Origin: Bordetella parapertussis
GTDB lineage: Bacteria; Pseudomonadota; Gammaproteobacteria; Burkholderiales; Burkholderiaceae_C
Direction: 5' to 3'
Length of the DNA stretch: 47,673 nt
Assembly: GCA_945861305.1 (NCBI GenBank)
Contig: CAMATW010000021.1
Coordinates: forward strand, 1-47,673
Shown here piece after piece: positions 1 through 8,380 of the stretch. The notes beneath the pieces are model-generated. The model made no database searches. It was not told the DNA's origin and was given only the letters and a program-made list of their open reading frames with translations. Made by a program: the position numbers and the translations under genes. The number at the start of each line of letters is the position of its first letter. Position 1 is the first letter of the stretch.

Positions 1-58
1 CTAGGCTGCAAGCAAGCAGCGCGCTGGTAGCAATCAGCAATCGGGCGAAAAAAGTCAT
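1..58 (-). CDS. 5' end of a signal-peptide-bearing protein, cut by window edge
   Basis: On the minus strand an ATG at 58 opens a reading frame that stays open to the window edge. It encodes a basic-hydrophobic start, MTFFARLLIATSALLACSL. This looks like a Sec signal peptide, possibly a lipoprotein signal because of the LLAC box around residues 14-17. Only 19 residues are visible, so the mature protein cannot be identified. In many Burkholderiales the gene divergent from engB is a c-type cytochrome, which would fit an exported product, but that is inference from gene order and nothing in the visible bases proves it. Confidence 0.5.
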   Translation of the reverse strand, partial: MTFFARLLIATSALLACSL

Positions 59-139
59 GGCTTGTATGGGTTATCAATTCTGCGAGTGATTCTACAATGC
101 AGCCCTGTTCGCCTCTTTGGGCGTTCTGGAAGAAACCCT

Positions 140-841
140 TTGGCCTCAAGCTCACCCCCGCCGGACGACGCACAGGCGCAGCGCATCAAACAGGCCGTGG
201 GCTGGTTGCATACCGCTCGCTTTTTGACCACCGCCGCTCAGCTGCACCACCTTCCTGCCTACGACCAACCCGAAATTGCGTTTGTTGGGCGCTCTAATGC
301 TGGTAAATCCACCTGTATCAATGTGCTGACCCAGCAACGTCAGCTGGCCTATGCCTCTAAAACGCCAGGGCGCACCCAACACATCAACTTGTTTGCACTG
401 GGTCGGCAAAACCTAACTGACGCGGTGCTGGCCGACTTGCCAGGCTATGGCTATGCTGCTGTGCCCAAGGCCGACAAGGTGCGTTGGCAGCGTGTCATGG
501 CTAACTATTTGATGACGCGAGACAACCTGAAAGGCGTGGTGCTGCTGTGCGACCCCCGCCTAGGTTTGACCGAACTCGATGAAATTTTGCTAGAAGTGAT
601 TCGCCCCAAGGTGGAAGAGGGTTTGAAGTTTTTGATGCTGCTCACCAAGGCAGACAAACTCAACCGCAGCGAAGGCCAAAAAGCTTTGTCGATTGCCAAA
701 CTGCAGTCTGGTGGTGGTCAAGCACATTTGTTTTCATCTTTGAAAAAACAAGGCGTTGAAGAGGTGAGCATGGAGCTGTATGGCTGGACCCATACAGCAC
801 CCTCCCCCGAGCCCACACCAGCGCCCACACCCGTCGCATGA
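140..841 (+). CDS. engB: Ribosome-biogenesis GTPase EngB (YihA/YsxC)
   Basis: TrmE-Era-EngA-EngB-Septin-like GTPase needed for late assembly of the 50S subunit; acts in the cytoplasm. With the chosen start it has 233 residues. G1/P-loop GRSNAGKST lies at 50-58, the G2 Thr in KTPGRT at about 74-79, G3 DLPGYG at 99-104 and G4 TKAD at 169-172. The frame is open from 62, but only with a TTG there, and that would leave three bases between divergent start codons. I prefer the TTG at 140, which has GGAAGAA about 7 bases upstream and gives a family-like N-terminal extension before the conserved TARFLTT. The GTG at 197 cannot be excluded. The last bases overlap the following hydrolase start by 4 nt (ATGA), implying translational coupling. 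Confidence 0.93.
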   Translation: MASSSPPPDDAQAQRIKQAVGWLHTARFLTTAAQLHHLPAYDQPEIAFVGRSNAGKSTCINVLTQQRQLAYASKTPGRTQHINLFALGRQNLTDAVLADLPGYGYAAVPKADKVRWQRVMANYLMTRDNLKGVVLLCDPRLGLTELDEILLEVIRPKVEEGLKFLMLLTKADKLNRSEGQKALSIAKLQSGGGQAHLFSSLKKQGVEEVSMELYGWTHTAPSPEPTPAPTPVA

Positions 842-1746
842 AGCAGCAAATGTTTAGCCTCTCCAACGGCATCACTTTGGACTGCCGCATGGCTGGAGCT
901 AAAGGCCGCCCGCTGATGCTTTTCTTGCACGGCTTCCCAGAGGCTGCATTTGTGTGGGACGGGATGCTGGATTTTTTCTCTGCGCCAGAGCATGGTGGCT
1001 ATTTGTGCGTGGCGCCCAATTTGCGCGGTTATGCAGGGTCTAGTGCGCCCAGCGACGTCGCAGCCTACCGCGCCAAACATTTGGTGCAAGACTTGGTCGT
1101 ATTGAAAGACCTGTTGTCTCCACAACAGCCCTTGGTTTGCTTGGTCGCCCATGACTGGGGCGGCGCGGTGGCTTGGAACATGGCCAACCAGCATCCTGAG
1201 AGCATGGCTCAACTCGCCATAATCAACTCGCCTCACCCAGGCACTTTTTTGCGCGAGCTTCAGTCCAGCCCCGAGCAACAAGCCGCCAGCGCCTACATGA
1301 ACTTCCTGATTCGACCCGACGCAGAAGTCTTGCTGGCCGAAGATGACTACCGCCGTTTATGGGCTTTTTTCACCAATATGGGCGCGCTGGATGGACCCTA
1401 CGCTTGGTTGACCGATGAGGTCAAAGCGCAGTACCGAGAGGTGTGGTCGCAGGGGTTGACGGGGGCGCTGAACTACTACCGCGCCTCCCCACTGCGCCCG
1501 CCGCGCGAAGCCGATGCCGCTGCTGCGGCCATCACCTTGCCCAAGTCCATGCTGGATATTTTGGTGCCCACCTTGGTGTTGTGGGGAATGCAAGACATCG
1601 CCTTGCCACCAGGCTTGGTCGATGGCTTAGAGGACTACATCCCCAACCTAACATTGCAGCGTATCGCGGATGGCAGCCATTGGTTGATACACGAGCAGCC
1701 TGCCATGGTGGCTCAAAAGCTATTGGCTTTTTTACAAAAAAATTAA
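838..1746 (+). CDS. Alpha/beta hydrolase, epoxide hydrolase-like
   Basis: Cytoplasmic alpha/beta-fold hydrolase of 302 residues with no signal peptide. The oxyanion-hole motif HGFPE is at 31-35. The nucleophile elbow reads VAHDWGG with Asp106, so the nucleophile is Asp rather than Ser. The catalytic His is His281 in DGSHW, and the acid is probably the Asp in WGMQD near residue 250. An Asp nucleophile in an HDWGG elbow plus HGFPE is the pattern of soluble epoxide hydrolases and haloalkane or fluoroacetate dehalogenases; the substrate cannot be read from sequence. It starts inside the engB stop (ATGA) and is probably co-transcribed with it. Its 3' end overlaps the convergent acyltransferase gene by 4 nt. 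Confidence 0.88.
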   Translation: MKQQMFSLSNGITLDCRMAGAKGRPLMLFLHGFPEAAFVWDGMLDFFSAPEHGGYLCVAPNLRGYAGSSAPSDVAAYRAKHLVQDLVVLKDLLSPQQPLVCLVAHDWGGAVAWNMANQHPESMAQLAIINSPHPGTFLRELQSSPEQQAASAYMNFLIRPDAEVLLAEDDYRRLWAFFTNMGALDGPYAWLTDEVKAQYREVWSQGLTGALNYYRASPLRPPREADAAAAAITLPKSMLDILVPTLVLWGMQDIALPPGLVDGLEDYIPNLTLQRIADGSHWLIHEQPAMVAQKLLAFLQKN

Positions 1747-2621
1747 TCCGTACCCGGTGGGTACAGCGAGGCTTCGTCGTTGGGGCGAGACTTAAAGCGC
1801 TTATGCACCCAGTAGTACTGCGTGGGCATGGCGTCAATCCATGTTTGTAAACGCTGGTTCATCAAGGCGGTGTCGGCTGGCACATCGTCAGTGGGGTAAT
1901 CAGTCCATGCAGGGTGTACCCTCACCTCGTAGCCGGTGGCGGTCAAGCGGGTGGTGACTGGCACCACAGGCACCTGCCCCAAGCGAGACAAACGAGGAAG
2001 TGTTGTCACCGTTGCAGCAGCCACACCATAAAACGGCACAAAAATAGATTCTTCCAAACGGAAGTTCATATCGGGCAAGAGGTAAAGCAAATCACCTTGA
2101 CGCAAGGTGCTGACGATGGCTTTGAAACCGTCCTCACGGCGAAACAAGCGCACCTGACCGAAACGCTCGCGCCCATGCAGCACCCATTCATCGATACCCA
2201 CCGAACGCTGAGGCGTGTAGATGGTGGTGAAGTTGCGTTGCAGATGTAAACACAGCGCGGTCCATCCCGCGTCTAGACCTACAAAGTGCGGCGCAAAAAT
2301 AAGCGCTCCCTTGCTTTGCTGCAAAGCCTGCACCTCTCCCACCATTTGCAAGCGGCTGGCAACCAAGTCAGGGCTGCCGTTCCACAACCAAGCGCGGTCT
2401 AACCAAGCTTGGGCAAACAACACCAGATGCGCTCGCCCCATCCGACGCTGCTCTTTTGCGTCTGCTGCAGGGAAGCACAAAGCCAGATTGGTCAACACCA
2501 CTTTGCGCCGCTTACCGGCCAGCAACCAAAGCAAGTTGCCCAGCACAATACCCAAGACACGCAACAAGTACAAAGGCCACCAAGCTAAAACCTGCATAGA
2601 CCAGCTCACGATTGCATCCAT
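1743..2621 (-). CDS. Lipid A biosynthesis acyltransferase (LpxL/HtrB family), second copy
   Basis: Inner-membrane acyltransferase of 292 residues, expected to transfer an acyl chain from acyl-ACP to a Kdo2-lipid A precursor. An N-terminal hydrophobic anchor (about 8-36) is followed by the acyltransferase domain. The catalytic HX4D is His112...Asp117 in PHFVGLD, and a proline/aromatic-rich block (LLPDMNF, VPFYG) follows near 180-200. The open frame extends upstream to 2909, but that part overlaps the preceding acyltransferase gene. The ATG at 2621, two bases after that gene's stop at 2624, gives a normal family length. Two tandem LpxL-type genes next to metK are usual in Burkholderiales. Which adds the primary and which the secondary chain cannot be decided here. 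Confidence 0.93.
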   Translation of the reverse strand: MDAIVSWSMQVLAWWPLYLLRVLGIVLGNLLWLLAGKRRKVVLTNLALCFPAADAKEQRRMGRAHLVLFAQAWLDRAWLWNGSPDLVASRLQMVGEVQALQQSKGALIFAPHFVGLDAGWTALCLHLQRNFTTIYTPQRSVGIDEWVLHGRERFGQVRLFRREDGFKAIVSTLRQGDLLYLLPDMNFRLEESIFVPFYGVAAATVTTLPRLSRLGQVPVVPVTTRLTATGYEVRVHPAWTDYPTDDVPADTALMNQRLQTWIDAMPTQYYWVHKRFKSRPNDEASLYPPGTD

Positions 2622-2623
2622 CG

Positions 2624-3478
2624 TCAGTCGCCTGCTCGCGGTTGTTTGTCCCGCGCATAGCCCCACAGGTACTGGTCGGGGCGGGACAACACCATGTGCT
2701 CGATGGCTTGGTTCATCAGCAAAGCGGCTTGTTCGGGTGAGGTACCTGCATGGTTCAAGGCCTGCAAACAGGGGGGCAAGACATGAAACACATAACGACC
2801 CGCATCTAAGCGCTCGCACCAAGCCAGCAAGACAGTAGCGCCGGTTTGCTGAGCAAGCTTGGGCAACAAGGTCATGGTGTAAACCGGTCGTCCAAAAAAC
2901 GGAGCCCACACCCCTTGACCCTCGGGTGGTACTTGGTCGGGCAAGATGGCGGTGAAGCCCCCTTTGTGTAAATGCTTAACCAAGGCGCGCACACCGCGCA
3001 ATGAAGCGCTGGCGGTTTTAAAGAACTGCCGCTGCCTTGACAGTCCTACCACCTCTTGCAACCACGCTTTGCGCGGGGGTCTGTACAAAGCCAACAAGTC
3101 GCCGTGCTGGGGTCCAAGTTTTTCAGCCAAGGCTTGTCCACCCATCTCCCAGCACCCTAAATGGGGGGACAACAAAATCACGCCCCTGCCGACTTGCATG
3201 GCCTCTTCGAAATGGCTAAGACCTGTCCATTGCACTCGCGGCAACACCGATTGGCCCTGCGCTCTGGCCCACAGCCACGGCAGTTCAGCCACCATCTTTC
3301 CGGTAGCAGACACAGCGGCACGGGTTTGCGCCCATGTCAAACCAGCTGATCGTATTTGATGATGAAACTGATTGCGGTAGGAAGGCGACACCAACCACAC
3401 CACCCAACCCAAGCCAGCGCCCAAGCCTTGCATGCATCGCAAAGGTGCCAAGGCCAGAAAACGAAACAAACTTGTCAT
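2624..3478 (-). CDS. Lipid A biosynthesis lauroyl acyltransferase (LpxL/HtrB family), first copy
   Basis: LpxL-type late acyltransferase of lipid A synthesis, 284 residues, with an N-terminal membrane anchor (about 5-30) and the active-site HX4E as His106...Glu111 in SPHLGCWEMG. The conserved LPDQVPPEGQGVWAPFFG stretch lies near 180-195. It is transcribed divergently from metK and forms a two-gene unit with the acyltransferase starting at 2621, separated by two bases. Some members have HX4D and others HX4E, so the Glu is not a defect. The two copies are only distantly similar to each other, so they are old paralogues rather than a recent duplication. Confidence 0.93.
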   Translation of the reverse strand: MTSLFRFLALAPLRCMQGLGAGLGWVVWLVSPSYRNQFHHQIRSAGLTWAQTRAAVSATGKMVAELPWLWARAQGQSVLPRVQWTGLSHFEEAMQVGRGVILLSPHLGCWEMGGQALAEKLGPQHGDLLALYRPPRKAWLQEVVGLSRQRQFFKTASASLRGVRALVKHLHKGGFTAILPDQVPPEGQGVWAPFFGRPVYTMTLLPKLAQQTGATVLLAWCERLDAGRYVFHVLPPCLQALNHAGTSPEQAALLMNQAIEHMVLSRPDQYLWGYARDKQPRAGD

Positions 3479-3534
3479 TGAATATGGAAATGCTTTTTAG
3501 CGCACAAGACCCCAAAAAACACTGTGCGTTTAGA

Positions 3535-3540
3535 TAGAAT
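3535..3540 (+). promoter_or_regulatory. Candidate -10 element for metK
   Basis: TAGAAT at 3535-3540 resembles a sigma-70 -10 box. The -35 region at normal spacing is poor. If used, transcription would start near 3547, exactly where the first stem of the metK leader begins. This is inference from spacing only. Confidence 0.3.
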
Positions 3541-3546
3541 AGCCAT

Positions 3547-3680
3547 TGTCGCTGAGTTAATGAAGCAACTTGCAGGGCGACACACTCGAAAGAGTCGGCT
3601 GGTTTTCAGCCATCTGCTAAAGCGTTAGCCGAACTCCTTGTTGAGGCAACGCGTTAATCAACCACAGGAGCATTTTTATG
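3547..3680 (+). promoter_or_regulatory. Structured metK leader with anti-Shine-Dalgarno loop, candidate riboswitch
   Basis: Four perfect or near-perfect stems lie between the divergent acyltransferase gene and metK. They are TGTCGC/GCGACA (3547-3552 with 3577-3582, enclosing AGTT/AACT); ACTC-GAAA-GAGT (3584-3595, a GNRA tetraloop); GGCTG/CAGCC (3597-3601 with 3607-3611); and GCGTTAGCC/GGCAACGC (3622-3630 with 3645-3652, eight pairs and one bulged A). The 14-base loop of the last hairpin contains CTCCT (3634-3638), the exact complement of the metK Shine-Dalgarno AGGAG (3666-3670). That would form an H-type pseudoknot hiding the ribosome site. I recognise no known SAM or SAH riboswitch consensus here. 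The function (SAM feedback on SAM synthetase) is inferred from the gene it precedes. Confidence 0.5.
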
Positions 3681-4862
3681 GCGAACGACTATCTCTTTAC
3701 ATCCGAATCCGTCTCTGAAGGCCACCCCGACAAGGTGGCTGACCAAGTATCAGACGCCATTTTGGATGCCATCTTCAAACAAGACCCGCGCAGCCGTGTG
3801 GCCGCCGAAACCTTGTGCAACACCGGCTTGGTGGTATTGGCTGGTGAGATCACCACCAACGCGCATGTGGATTACATCCAAGTCGCGCGCGACACCATCA
3901 AGCGCATCGGTTACGACAACACCGAGTACGGCATCGACTACAAAGGTTGCGCGGTCATGGTTTGCTATGACAAGCAATCCAACGATATCGCCCAAGGCGT
4001 GGATCAAGCATCTGACGATCACTTGAACACAGGTGCGGGCGACCAAGGTTTGATGTTTGGCTACGCCTGCCAAGAAACCCCTGAGTTGATGCCCGCACCC
4101 ATTTACTATGCCCACCGCCTGATGGAGCGCCAAGCCCAACTGCGCCGCGATGGTCGTATGCCTTTTTTGCGTCCCGACGCCAAAAGCCAAGTGACCATGC
4201 GCTATGTAGATGGCAAACCCCACAGCATCGACACCGTGGTGCTGTCGACCCAACACAGCCCAGACCAATCCGAGTCGCAAACCAAAATGAAGGCATCTTT
4301 TAATGATGCCATCATCGAAGAACTCATCAAACCCGTGCTGCCCAAAGAGTGGCTCAAAGACACCCGCTACTTGATCAACCCCACTGGCCGTTTTGTGGTG
4401 GGTGGCCCGCAAGGCGACTGTGGCCTGACCGGTCGCAAAATCATTGTGGACACCTATGGCGGCGCTTGCCCCCACGGTGGTGGCGCGTTCTCGGGCAAAG
4501 ACCCCTCCAAGGTCGACCGCTCGGCGGCTTACGCCGCCCGCTATGTGGCCAAAAACGTGGTGGCTGCCGGTTTGGCAACTCAGTGCCAAGTTCAAGTGGC
4601 TTACGCGATTGGCGTGGCCCGCCCCATGAACATCACCATCAACACCCACGGCACGGGCGTCATCGCTGACGACAAAATCGCTGCGCTGGTGAACGAGCAT
4701 TTCGATTTGCGCCCCAAAGGCATCATCCAAATGCTGGACCTGCTGCGCCCCATCTATGAAAAGACCGCCGCTTACGGCCACTTTGGCCGCAATGAGCCCG
4801 ACTTCACTTGGGAAAAAACCGACCGCGCAGCCGCACTTCGCGCTGCTGCTGGTTTGAAATAA
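3678..4862 (+). CDS. metK: S-adenosylmethionine synthetase
   Basis: Makes S-adenosylmethionine from methionine and ATP, releasing pyrophosphate and phosphate; a cytoplasmic tetramer. At 394 residues it is full length, beginning with the conserved [18 protein letters not shown]. It carries the family signatures [12 protein letters not shown] (near 118-129) and the phosphate-binding [19 protein letters not shown] (near 267-285). The start is an ATG with AGGAG seven bases upstream. It is single-cistron: the divergent acyltransferases lie upstream, and only three bases separate its stop from the convergent alkane monooxygenase gene. The 130-base leader suggests post-transcriptional control. Confidence 0.98.
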   Translation: MANDYLFTSESVSEGHPDKVADQVSDAILDAIFKQDPRSRVAAETLCNTGLVVLAGEITTNAHVDYIQVARDTIKRIGYDNTEYGIDYKGCAVMVCYDKQSNDIAQGVDQASDDHLNTGAGDQGLMFGYACQETPELMPAPIYYAHRLMERQAQLRRDGRMPFLRPDAKSQVTMRYVDGKPHSIDTVVLSTQHSPDQSESQTKMKASFNDAIIEELIKPVLPKEWLKDTRYLINPTGRFVVGGPQGDCGLTGRKIIVDTYGGACPHGGGAFSGKDPSKVDRSAAYAARYVAKNVVAAGLATQCQVQVAYAIGVARPMNITINTHGTGVIADDKIAALVNEHFDLRPKGIIQMLDLLRPIYEKTAAYGHFGRNEPDFTWEKTDRAAALRAAAGLK

Positions 4863-4865
4863 AAC

Positions 4866-6032
4866 TTAGGCGAGGCGCAAACCGTACTGACGGCACAGCG
4901 TCTCGCGCTGACCCGGCGCGAAATTGATAAGCGCTGGATCGTGTCCCACGGCATCTAAGAGCCTTGGGTTCATCACCGCGAACCACAGGGGCGGCACATA
5001 GGCCAGCAAAAACATGCCTGCATAACCGCTTGGCAACTGCGGCGCATCGTCAAAATGGCGCAGGGCTTGGTAACGCCTTGCCGCGTGGGCATGGTGGTCG
5101 GCGTGGCGCTGCAAATGGAACAACATCCAGTTAGACATCACATGGTTGCTGTTCCAAGAGTGGCGCGGCTGGCAACGCTCAAAACGACCATCGGCTTGCT
5201 GTAGGCGAAGCAAACCGTAATGCTCGACATAGTTGGCCGAAGTCAGCTGGAAATTGGTCCATAAAGATGCAGCCAACAAGAAAGGCAAAACCTGCCAACC
5301 CAGCCACAGCATCAACAGCGCCCAAAGCGCAAAGGTGATGGCCAAGCCCTGGAAAATGTGGTTTCGCACACCCCACACAGCAAGCCCCTGATCGCGCAGA
5401 CGCTGCGACTCCAACTGCCACGCTCGCACCGCACCACCAGGCATTTCACGCCACACAAAGCGCCAAATAGACTCGCCCATTCGCGAGGATGCGCAGTCGT
5501 GCGGTGTGGCCACCTCTGAGTGATGGCCACGGTTGTGCTCGATGGTGAAATGCCCATAGCCGGAAGGGGCCAAAGTGATCAAGGCCAACCATCGCTCCAA
5601 CCGATGGTGTTTGTGCCCCATCTCATGACCAAGGTTGATGCCAAAACCGCCCACGGCACCGGTGTTGAGCACCATGGCAAGCCATGCATACCAAGGCAAG
5701 TCATGGCGGGCAACAAACCAAGCGGCGAATACAAAGGCACCCCACAGCACTGGGACCAACGCATAGGTGATGTTGCGGTAGTAGGCGTCAGCTTCCAACT
5801 GCGCCACCGCCGACTCGGGCGGGTTGCTGCGCTCTTCGCCCAGCAAGGCGTCTGCCAAAGGCACAGCCACATACAAAAATACCAAAGGCCACAACAGCAT
5901 CAAGGGGTCGCCCTGCCACAGCATCAGCAAGGGCCCCAAGCCAATCAGGGCAGGAACACCCAAAGAAAACCACCATGCCCAGCGCTTGGGGTCGCGGTAG
6001 ACCTCAGGCGCGGGGAAGGTGTTGACAGACAT
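4866..6032 (-). CDS. alkB: Alkane 1-monooxygenase, AlkB type
   Basis: Integral-membrane non-haem diiron hydroxylase that converts a terminal methyl group of an alkane to a primary alcohol. In the known family it receives electrons from rubredoxin. The 388 residues carry all three His boxes and the fourth signature: HEMGHK at 136-141 (Met where most have Leu), EHNRGHH at 165-171, NYVEHYG at 267-273 and LQRHADHH at 307-314. Several hydrophobic spans at about 20-60, 92-128 and 225-262 fit the six-helix topology. No rubredoxin or rubredoxin reductase gene is in the window. It starts 5 bases after the cytochrome c stop, so the two are co-transcribed, downstream of a PQQ alcohol dehydrogenase. Exact alkane chain length cannot be told. 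Confidence 0.93.
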   Translation of the reverse strand: MSVNTFPAPEVYRDPKRWAWWFSLGVPALIGLGPLLMLWQGDPLMLLWPLVFLYVAVPLADALLGEERSNPPESAVAQLEADAYYRNITYALVPVLWGAFVFAAWFVARHDLPWYAWLAMVLNTGAVGGFGINLGHEMGHKHHRLERWLALITLAPSGYGHFTIEHNRGHHSEVATPHDCASSRMGESIWRFVWREMPGGAVRAWQLESQRLRDQGLAVWGVRNHIFQGLAITFALWALLMLWLGWQVLPFLLAASLWTNFQLTSANYVEHYGLLRLQQADGRFERCQPRHSWNSNHVMSNWMLFHLQRHADHHAHAARRYQALRHFDDAPQLPSGYAGMFLLAYVPPLWFAVMNPRLLDAVGHDPALINFAPGQRETLCRQYGLRLA

Positions 6033-6037
6033 GGCTA

Positions 6038-6607
6038 CTAGTTCAGGCCAGCAATGTAATGGCCTAGGTTTTCAATGTCTTGCTCGCTCAAAGTGCTGGC
6101 CACGCTGGTCATATTGCCAGCGTCATTGGTGCGGTTTTTGGCTTTGAAGTCTTTCAAAGTTTTTATCACATAGTCAAAGTTTTGTCCGGCAACTTTGGGA
6201 ATTTCATTTTGACCAATGAATTCGCCCAAATGGCACATCGCACACAAAGTTTCATCAGCTTTGGCTTTGCCCAAGGTGGCCTTATCAGGGTCAGCTTTAA
6301 AACCTTTGCTGCTGAGCTTTTGCTTGGAAAAATAGTTGGCCATCTCTTGCATTTCGGGACGCGTGAGGCCTGCGGTCATGGGCGACATGATGGGGTTTTC
6401 GCGACGACCTTCTTGGAAGTCACGCAATTGCAAATAAATGTAGCGGGCGTTTTGGGCGGCCAAGCTGGGCGTGCCAGGCATGGAGGAGTTGCCGTTCACA
6501 CCGTGGCAACCCAAACACATGGCTGCCTTGGCAGGTATTTCATCGGCAGCCCAAGTGGCACCGTTCATCAGCAGACAAGAAACAAACAAAGCAAAAAAGT
6601 TTTTCAT
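6038..6607 (-). CDS. Dihaem cytochrome c (c4/c553-like), periplasmic
   Basis: An exported protein of 189 residues with signal peptide 1-20 (ends GATWA) and two CXXCH haem sites: Cys31-His35 (CLGCH) and Cys122-His126 (CAMCH). This is the tandem two-domain layout of cytochrome c4. It sits between the PQQ alcohol dehydrogenase and alkB on the same strand, 5 bases before alkB. The likely role is to accept electrons from the quinoprotein dehydrogenase and pass them to the terminal oxidase. That pairing is inferred from position. A strong terminator lies just upstream, so its level probably differs from that of the dehydrogenase. Confidence 0.9.
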   Translation of the reverse strand: MKNFFALFVSCLLMNGATWAADEIPAKAAMCLGCHGVNGNSSMPGTPSLAAQNARYIYLQLRDFQEGRRENPIMSPMTAGLTRPEMQEMANYFSKQKLSSKGFKADPDKATLGKAKADETLCAMCHLGEFIGQNEIPKVAGQNFDYVIKTLKDFKAKNRTNDAGNMTSVASTLSEQDIENLGHYIAGLN

Positions 6608-6626
6608 ACACCTTCATCCGACATCT

Positions 6627-6667
6627 AAAAAAAAGGCCTGAGGGCACTTTCGTGCGCCACAGGCCTT
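6627..6667 (-). terminator. Rho-independent terminator between PQQ dehydrogenase and cytochrome c genes
   Basis: Read on the minus strand: AAGGCCTG (6667-6660), an inner hairpin GCAC-GAAA-GTGC (6655-6644), CAGGCCTT (6640-6633), and a run of eight T (6634-6627). It is a long GC-rich stem followed by a U-tract, 20 bases before the cytochrome start. It should act as a full or partial attenuator inside the operon. Confidence 0.88.
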
Positions 6668-6688
6668 AGGCTCAAAGCTCAGTTGAGC

Positions 6689-8380
6689 TTAGGGCAGTGC
6701 GAACACCACCACAGAGTTGCCTCGCTTGGCATCGATCTGGTTGTTACCACCAGAGGCCACGGCAACATACTGCTTGCCGCCCACTGAATATGACACAGCA
6801 GGCGCATTCACGCCGGCGCCAGTTTGGTATTCCCACAATTTTTTGCCGTTTTTGGCATCGAATGCGCGGAACAGACCATTGGCTTCACCGTTGAACACCA
6901 AGTCGCCAGCGGTGGCTAAAACGCCGCCAATCAAAGGCTGCTCTGTGTCAAATTTCCATGCCACTTTGCCGGTGTCGAGGTTGACAGCAGACAAACGACC
7001 GGTTTGCTTTTCGCTGGGGATGGTCTTGAACGCACCGCCCAACCACAGCTTGCCGCCGGGGTACTTGGAAGCTTCAACGTGGTAGGTCATGGGTTGCAGC
7101 AAGTTGGCTGCATAAGCCAAACGGGCTTCGGGATGGATAGCCATGGGGCTCCATTCCACTCCACCATTGGCACCCAACATCATCTTGGCGCCTTCTTTGG
7201 TGGGCAATGTCCACAAACCGTCTTGGGGGACCATGGCTTCAGAGAAGCGGATCAGTTCGCCAGTGGCACGATCATGCACATAGACATGGCCGGTTTTGCC
7301 AGCATGGATGGCCACTTTGGTCATCTTGCCATCTTTGCCTTTGGCTTCGGTCAAGATGGGAGGTGACACAGCATCCAAGTCCCATACATCGTGAGCGACG
7401 TACTGGTAGTGCCATTTGTAGGCACCGGTGTTCAGGTCCACAGAGACGATGGAGTCGGTGTAGAGGTTGTCGCCAGGACGCTCAGCGCCGTACAAATCGG
7501 GTGAGGGATTGCCCACCACGAAGATGACGGAGTTGGATTCGAGGTCAACAGCAGGTGCCATCCATACGCCACCGCCAAGGGTTTTGTAAAAATCGCCGCC
7601 TTGCTTGGCCAACTGTGCTTTTTCTGCGTTGATGTCGCGCAACATATTGCGGTTGGTGGCATCGTTGACAGCCCAAACACCTTCATGGCCTTTTTCAGGG
7701 ATGGTGTGGAAAGTCCATTGCAAAGCGCCGGATTTGGCGTCAAAGGATTTCACGAAACCGCGGATACCGTATTCGCCACCGTTGGTGCCGATCAGGATGC
7801 GGCCATTGACAGCCACTGGTGCCATGGTTTCTGAGTAGCCCAACTCGGGGTCAGCGATTTGGGTTTCCCAAGCCAACTTGCCGGTCTTGGCGTCCAAGGC
7901 CACCAATTTGGCGTCCAAAGTACCCATGAAGACGTGTCCACCCATGATGGCTACACCACGGTTGTTAGGTCCGCAGCAATAGGTGGTGACGGGACCCATT
8001 TTGTGTTTGTAATGCCAGAACTGTTTGCCAGTGACCGCATCGATGGCGTACACATGGTTGTAGGAGGTGGTCAGGTACATCACGCCATCGATCACGATGG
8101 GCGCTGTTTCCATGGACTCCAACACTTCAGTTTGGAAAGTGAAAGCAGGACGCAGGTTTTTGACGTTGCCTGTGTTGATTTGCTTGCTGGGGTAATAGCG
8201 CGTTTGCGCATAGTTCATGTTGGAGTGCAGGAAGTTGTTAGCGTCCTTGTCAGCAGCTGTGAGCTGAGACTGGGACACGGCGACTGACTTACCGGTATCC
8301 GCTTTCGCTACACCTGAAGTCAACACGCCGATGGCCAAACTGGCCAGCGTGAGGGAAATTTTCTTTCCGATTTGTTGCAT
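6689..8380 (-). CDS. PQQ-dependent alcohol dehydrogenase, lanthanide-type Asp pair
   Basis: Periplasmic eight-bladed beta-propeller quinoprotein that oxidises alcohols to aldehydes, 563 residues. The start is the ATG at 8380, with GGAG seven bases upstream and a clean signal peptide (1-27, ending VAKA); the longer open frame to 8548 lacks these. The vicinal disulfide Cys135-Cys136 ([11 protein letters not shown]), metal ligands Glu203 (GGEYGIRG) and Asn291 (NPSPD), and catalytic Asp334 are present. Asp336 follows at +2 (HDVWDLD). In the methanol/ethanol dehydrogenase family an Asp at +2 marks lanthanide-dependent members (XoxF, PedH, ExaF), whereas Ca enzymes have Ala, Ser or Thr. There is no C-terminal haem domain, so electrons must leave by a separate cytochrome, probably the next gene. 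Substrate unknown; alcohols from AlkB are plausible. Confidence 0.93.
   Translation of the reverse strand: MQQIGKKISLTLASLAIGVLTSGVAKADTGKSVAVSQSQLTAADKDANNFLHSNMNYAQTRYYPSKQINTGNVKNLRPAFTFQTEVLESMETAPIVIDGVMYLTTSYNHVYAIDAVTGKQFWHYKHKMGPVTTYCCGPNNRGVAIMGGHVFMGTLDAKLVALDAKTGKLAWETQIADPELGYSETMAPVAVNGRILIGTNGGEYGIRGFVKSFDAKSGALQWTFHTIPEKGHEGVWAVNDATNRNMLRDINAEKAQLAKQGGDFYKTLGGGVWMAPAVDLESNSVIFVVGNPSPDLYGAERPGDNLYTDSIVSVDLNTGAYKWHYQYVAHDVWDLDAVSPPILTEAKGKDGKMTKVAIHAGKTGHVYVHDRATGELIRFSEAMVPQDGLWTLPTKEGAKMMLGANGGVEWSPMAIHPEARLAYAANLLQPMTYHVEASKYPGGKLWLGGAFKTIPSEKQTGRLSAVNLDTGKVAWKFDTEQPLIGGVLATAGDLVFNGEANGLFRAFDAKNGKKLWEYQTGAGVNAPAVSYSVGGKQYVAVASGGNNQIDAKRGNSVVVFALP

Noticed and set aside
718..1281. 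187-codon minus-strand open frame across engB and the hydrolase
   Set aside because: Opposite strand of two recognised genes; no family resemblance.
3750..4781. 343-codon open frame antisense to metK
   Set aside because: Lies wholly inside metK on the opposite strand; a product of codon bias, with no recognisable protein.
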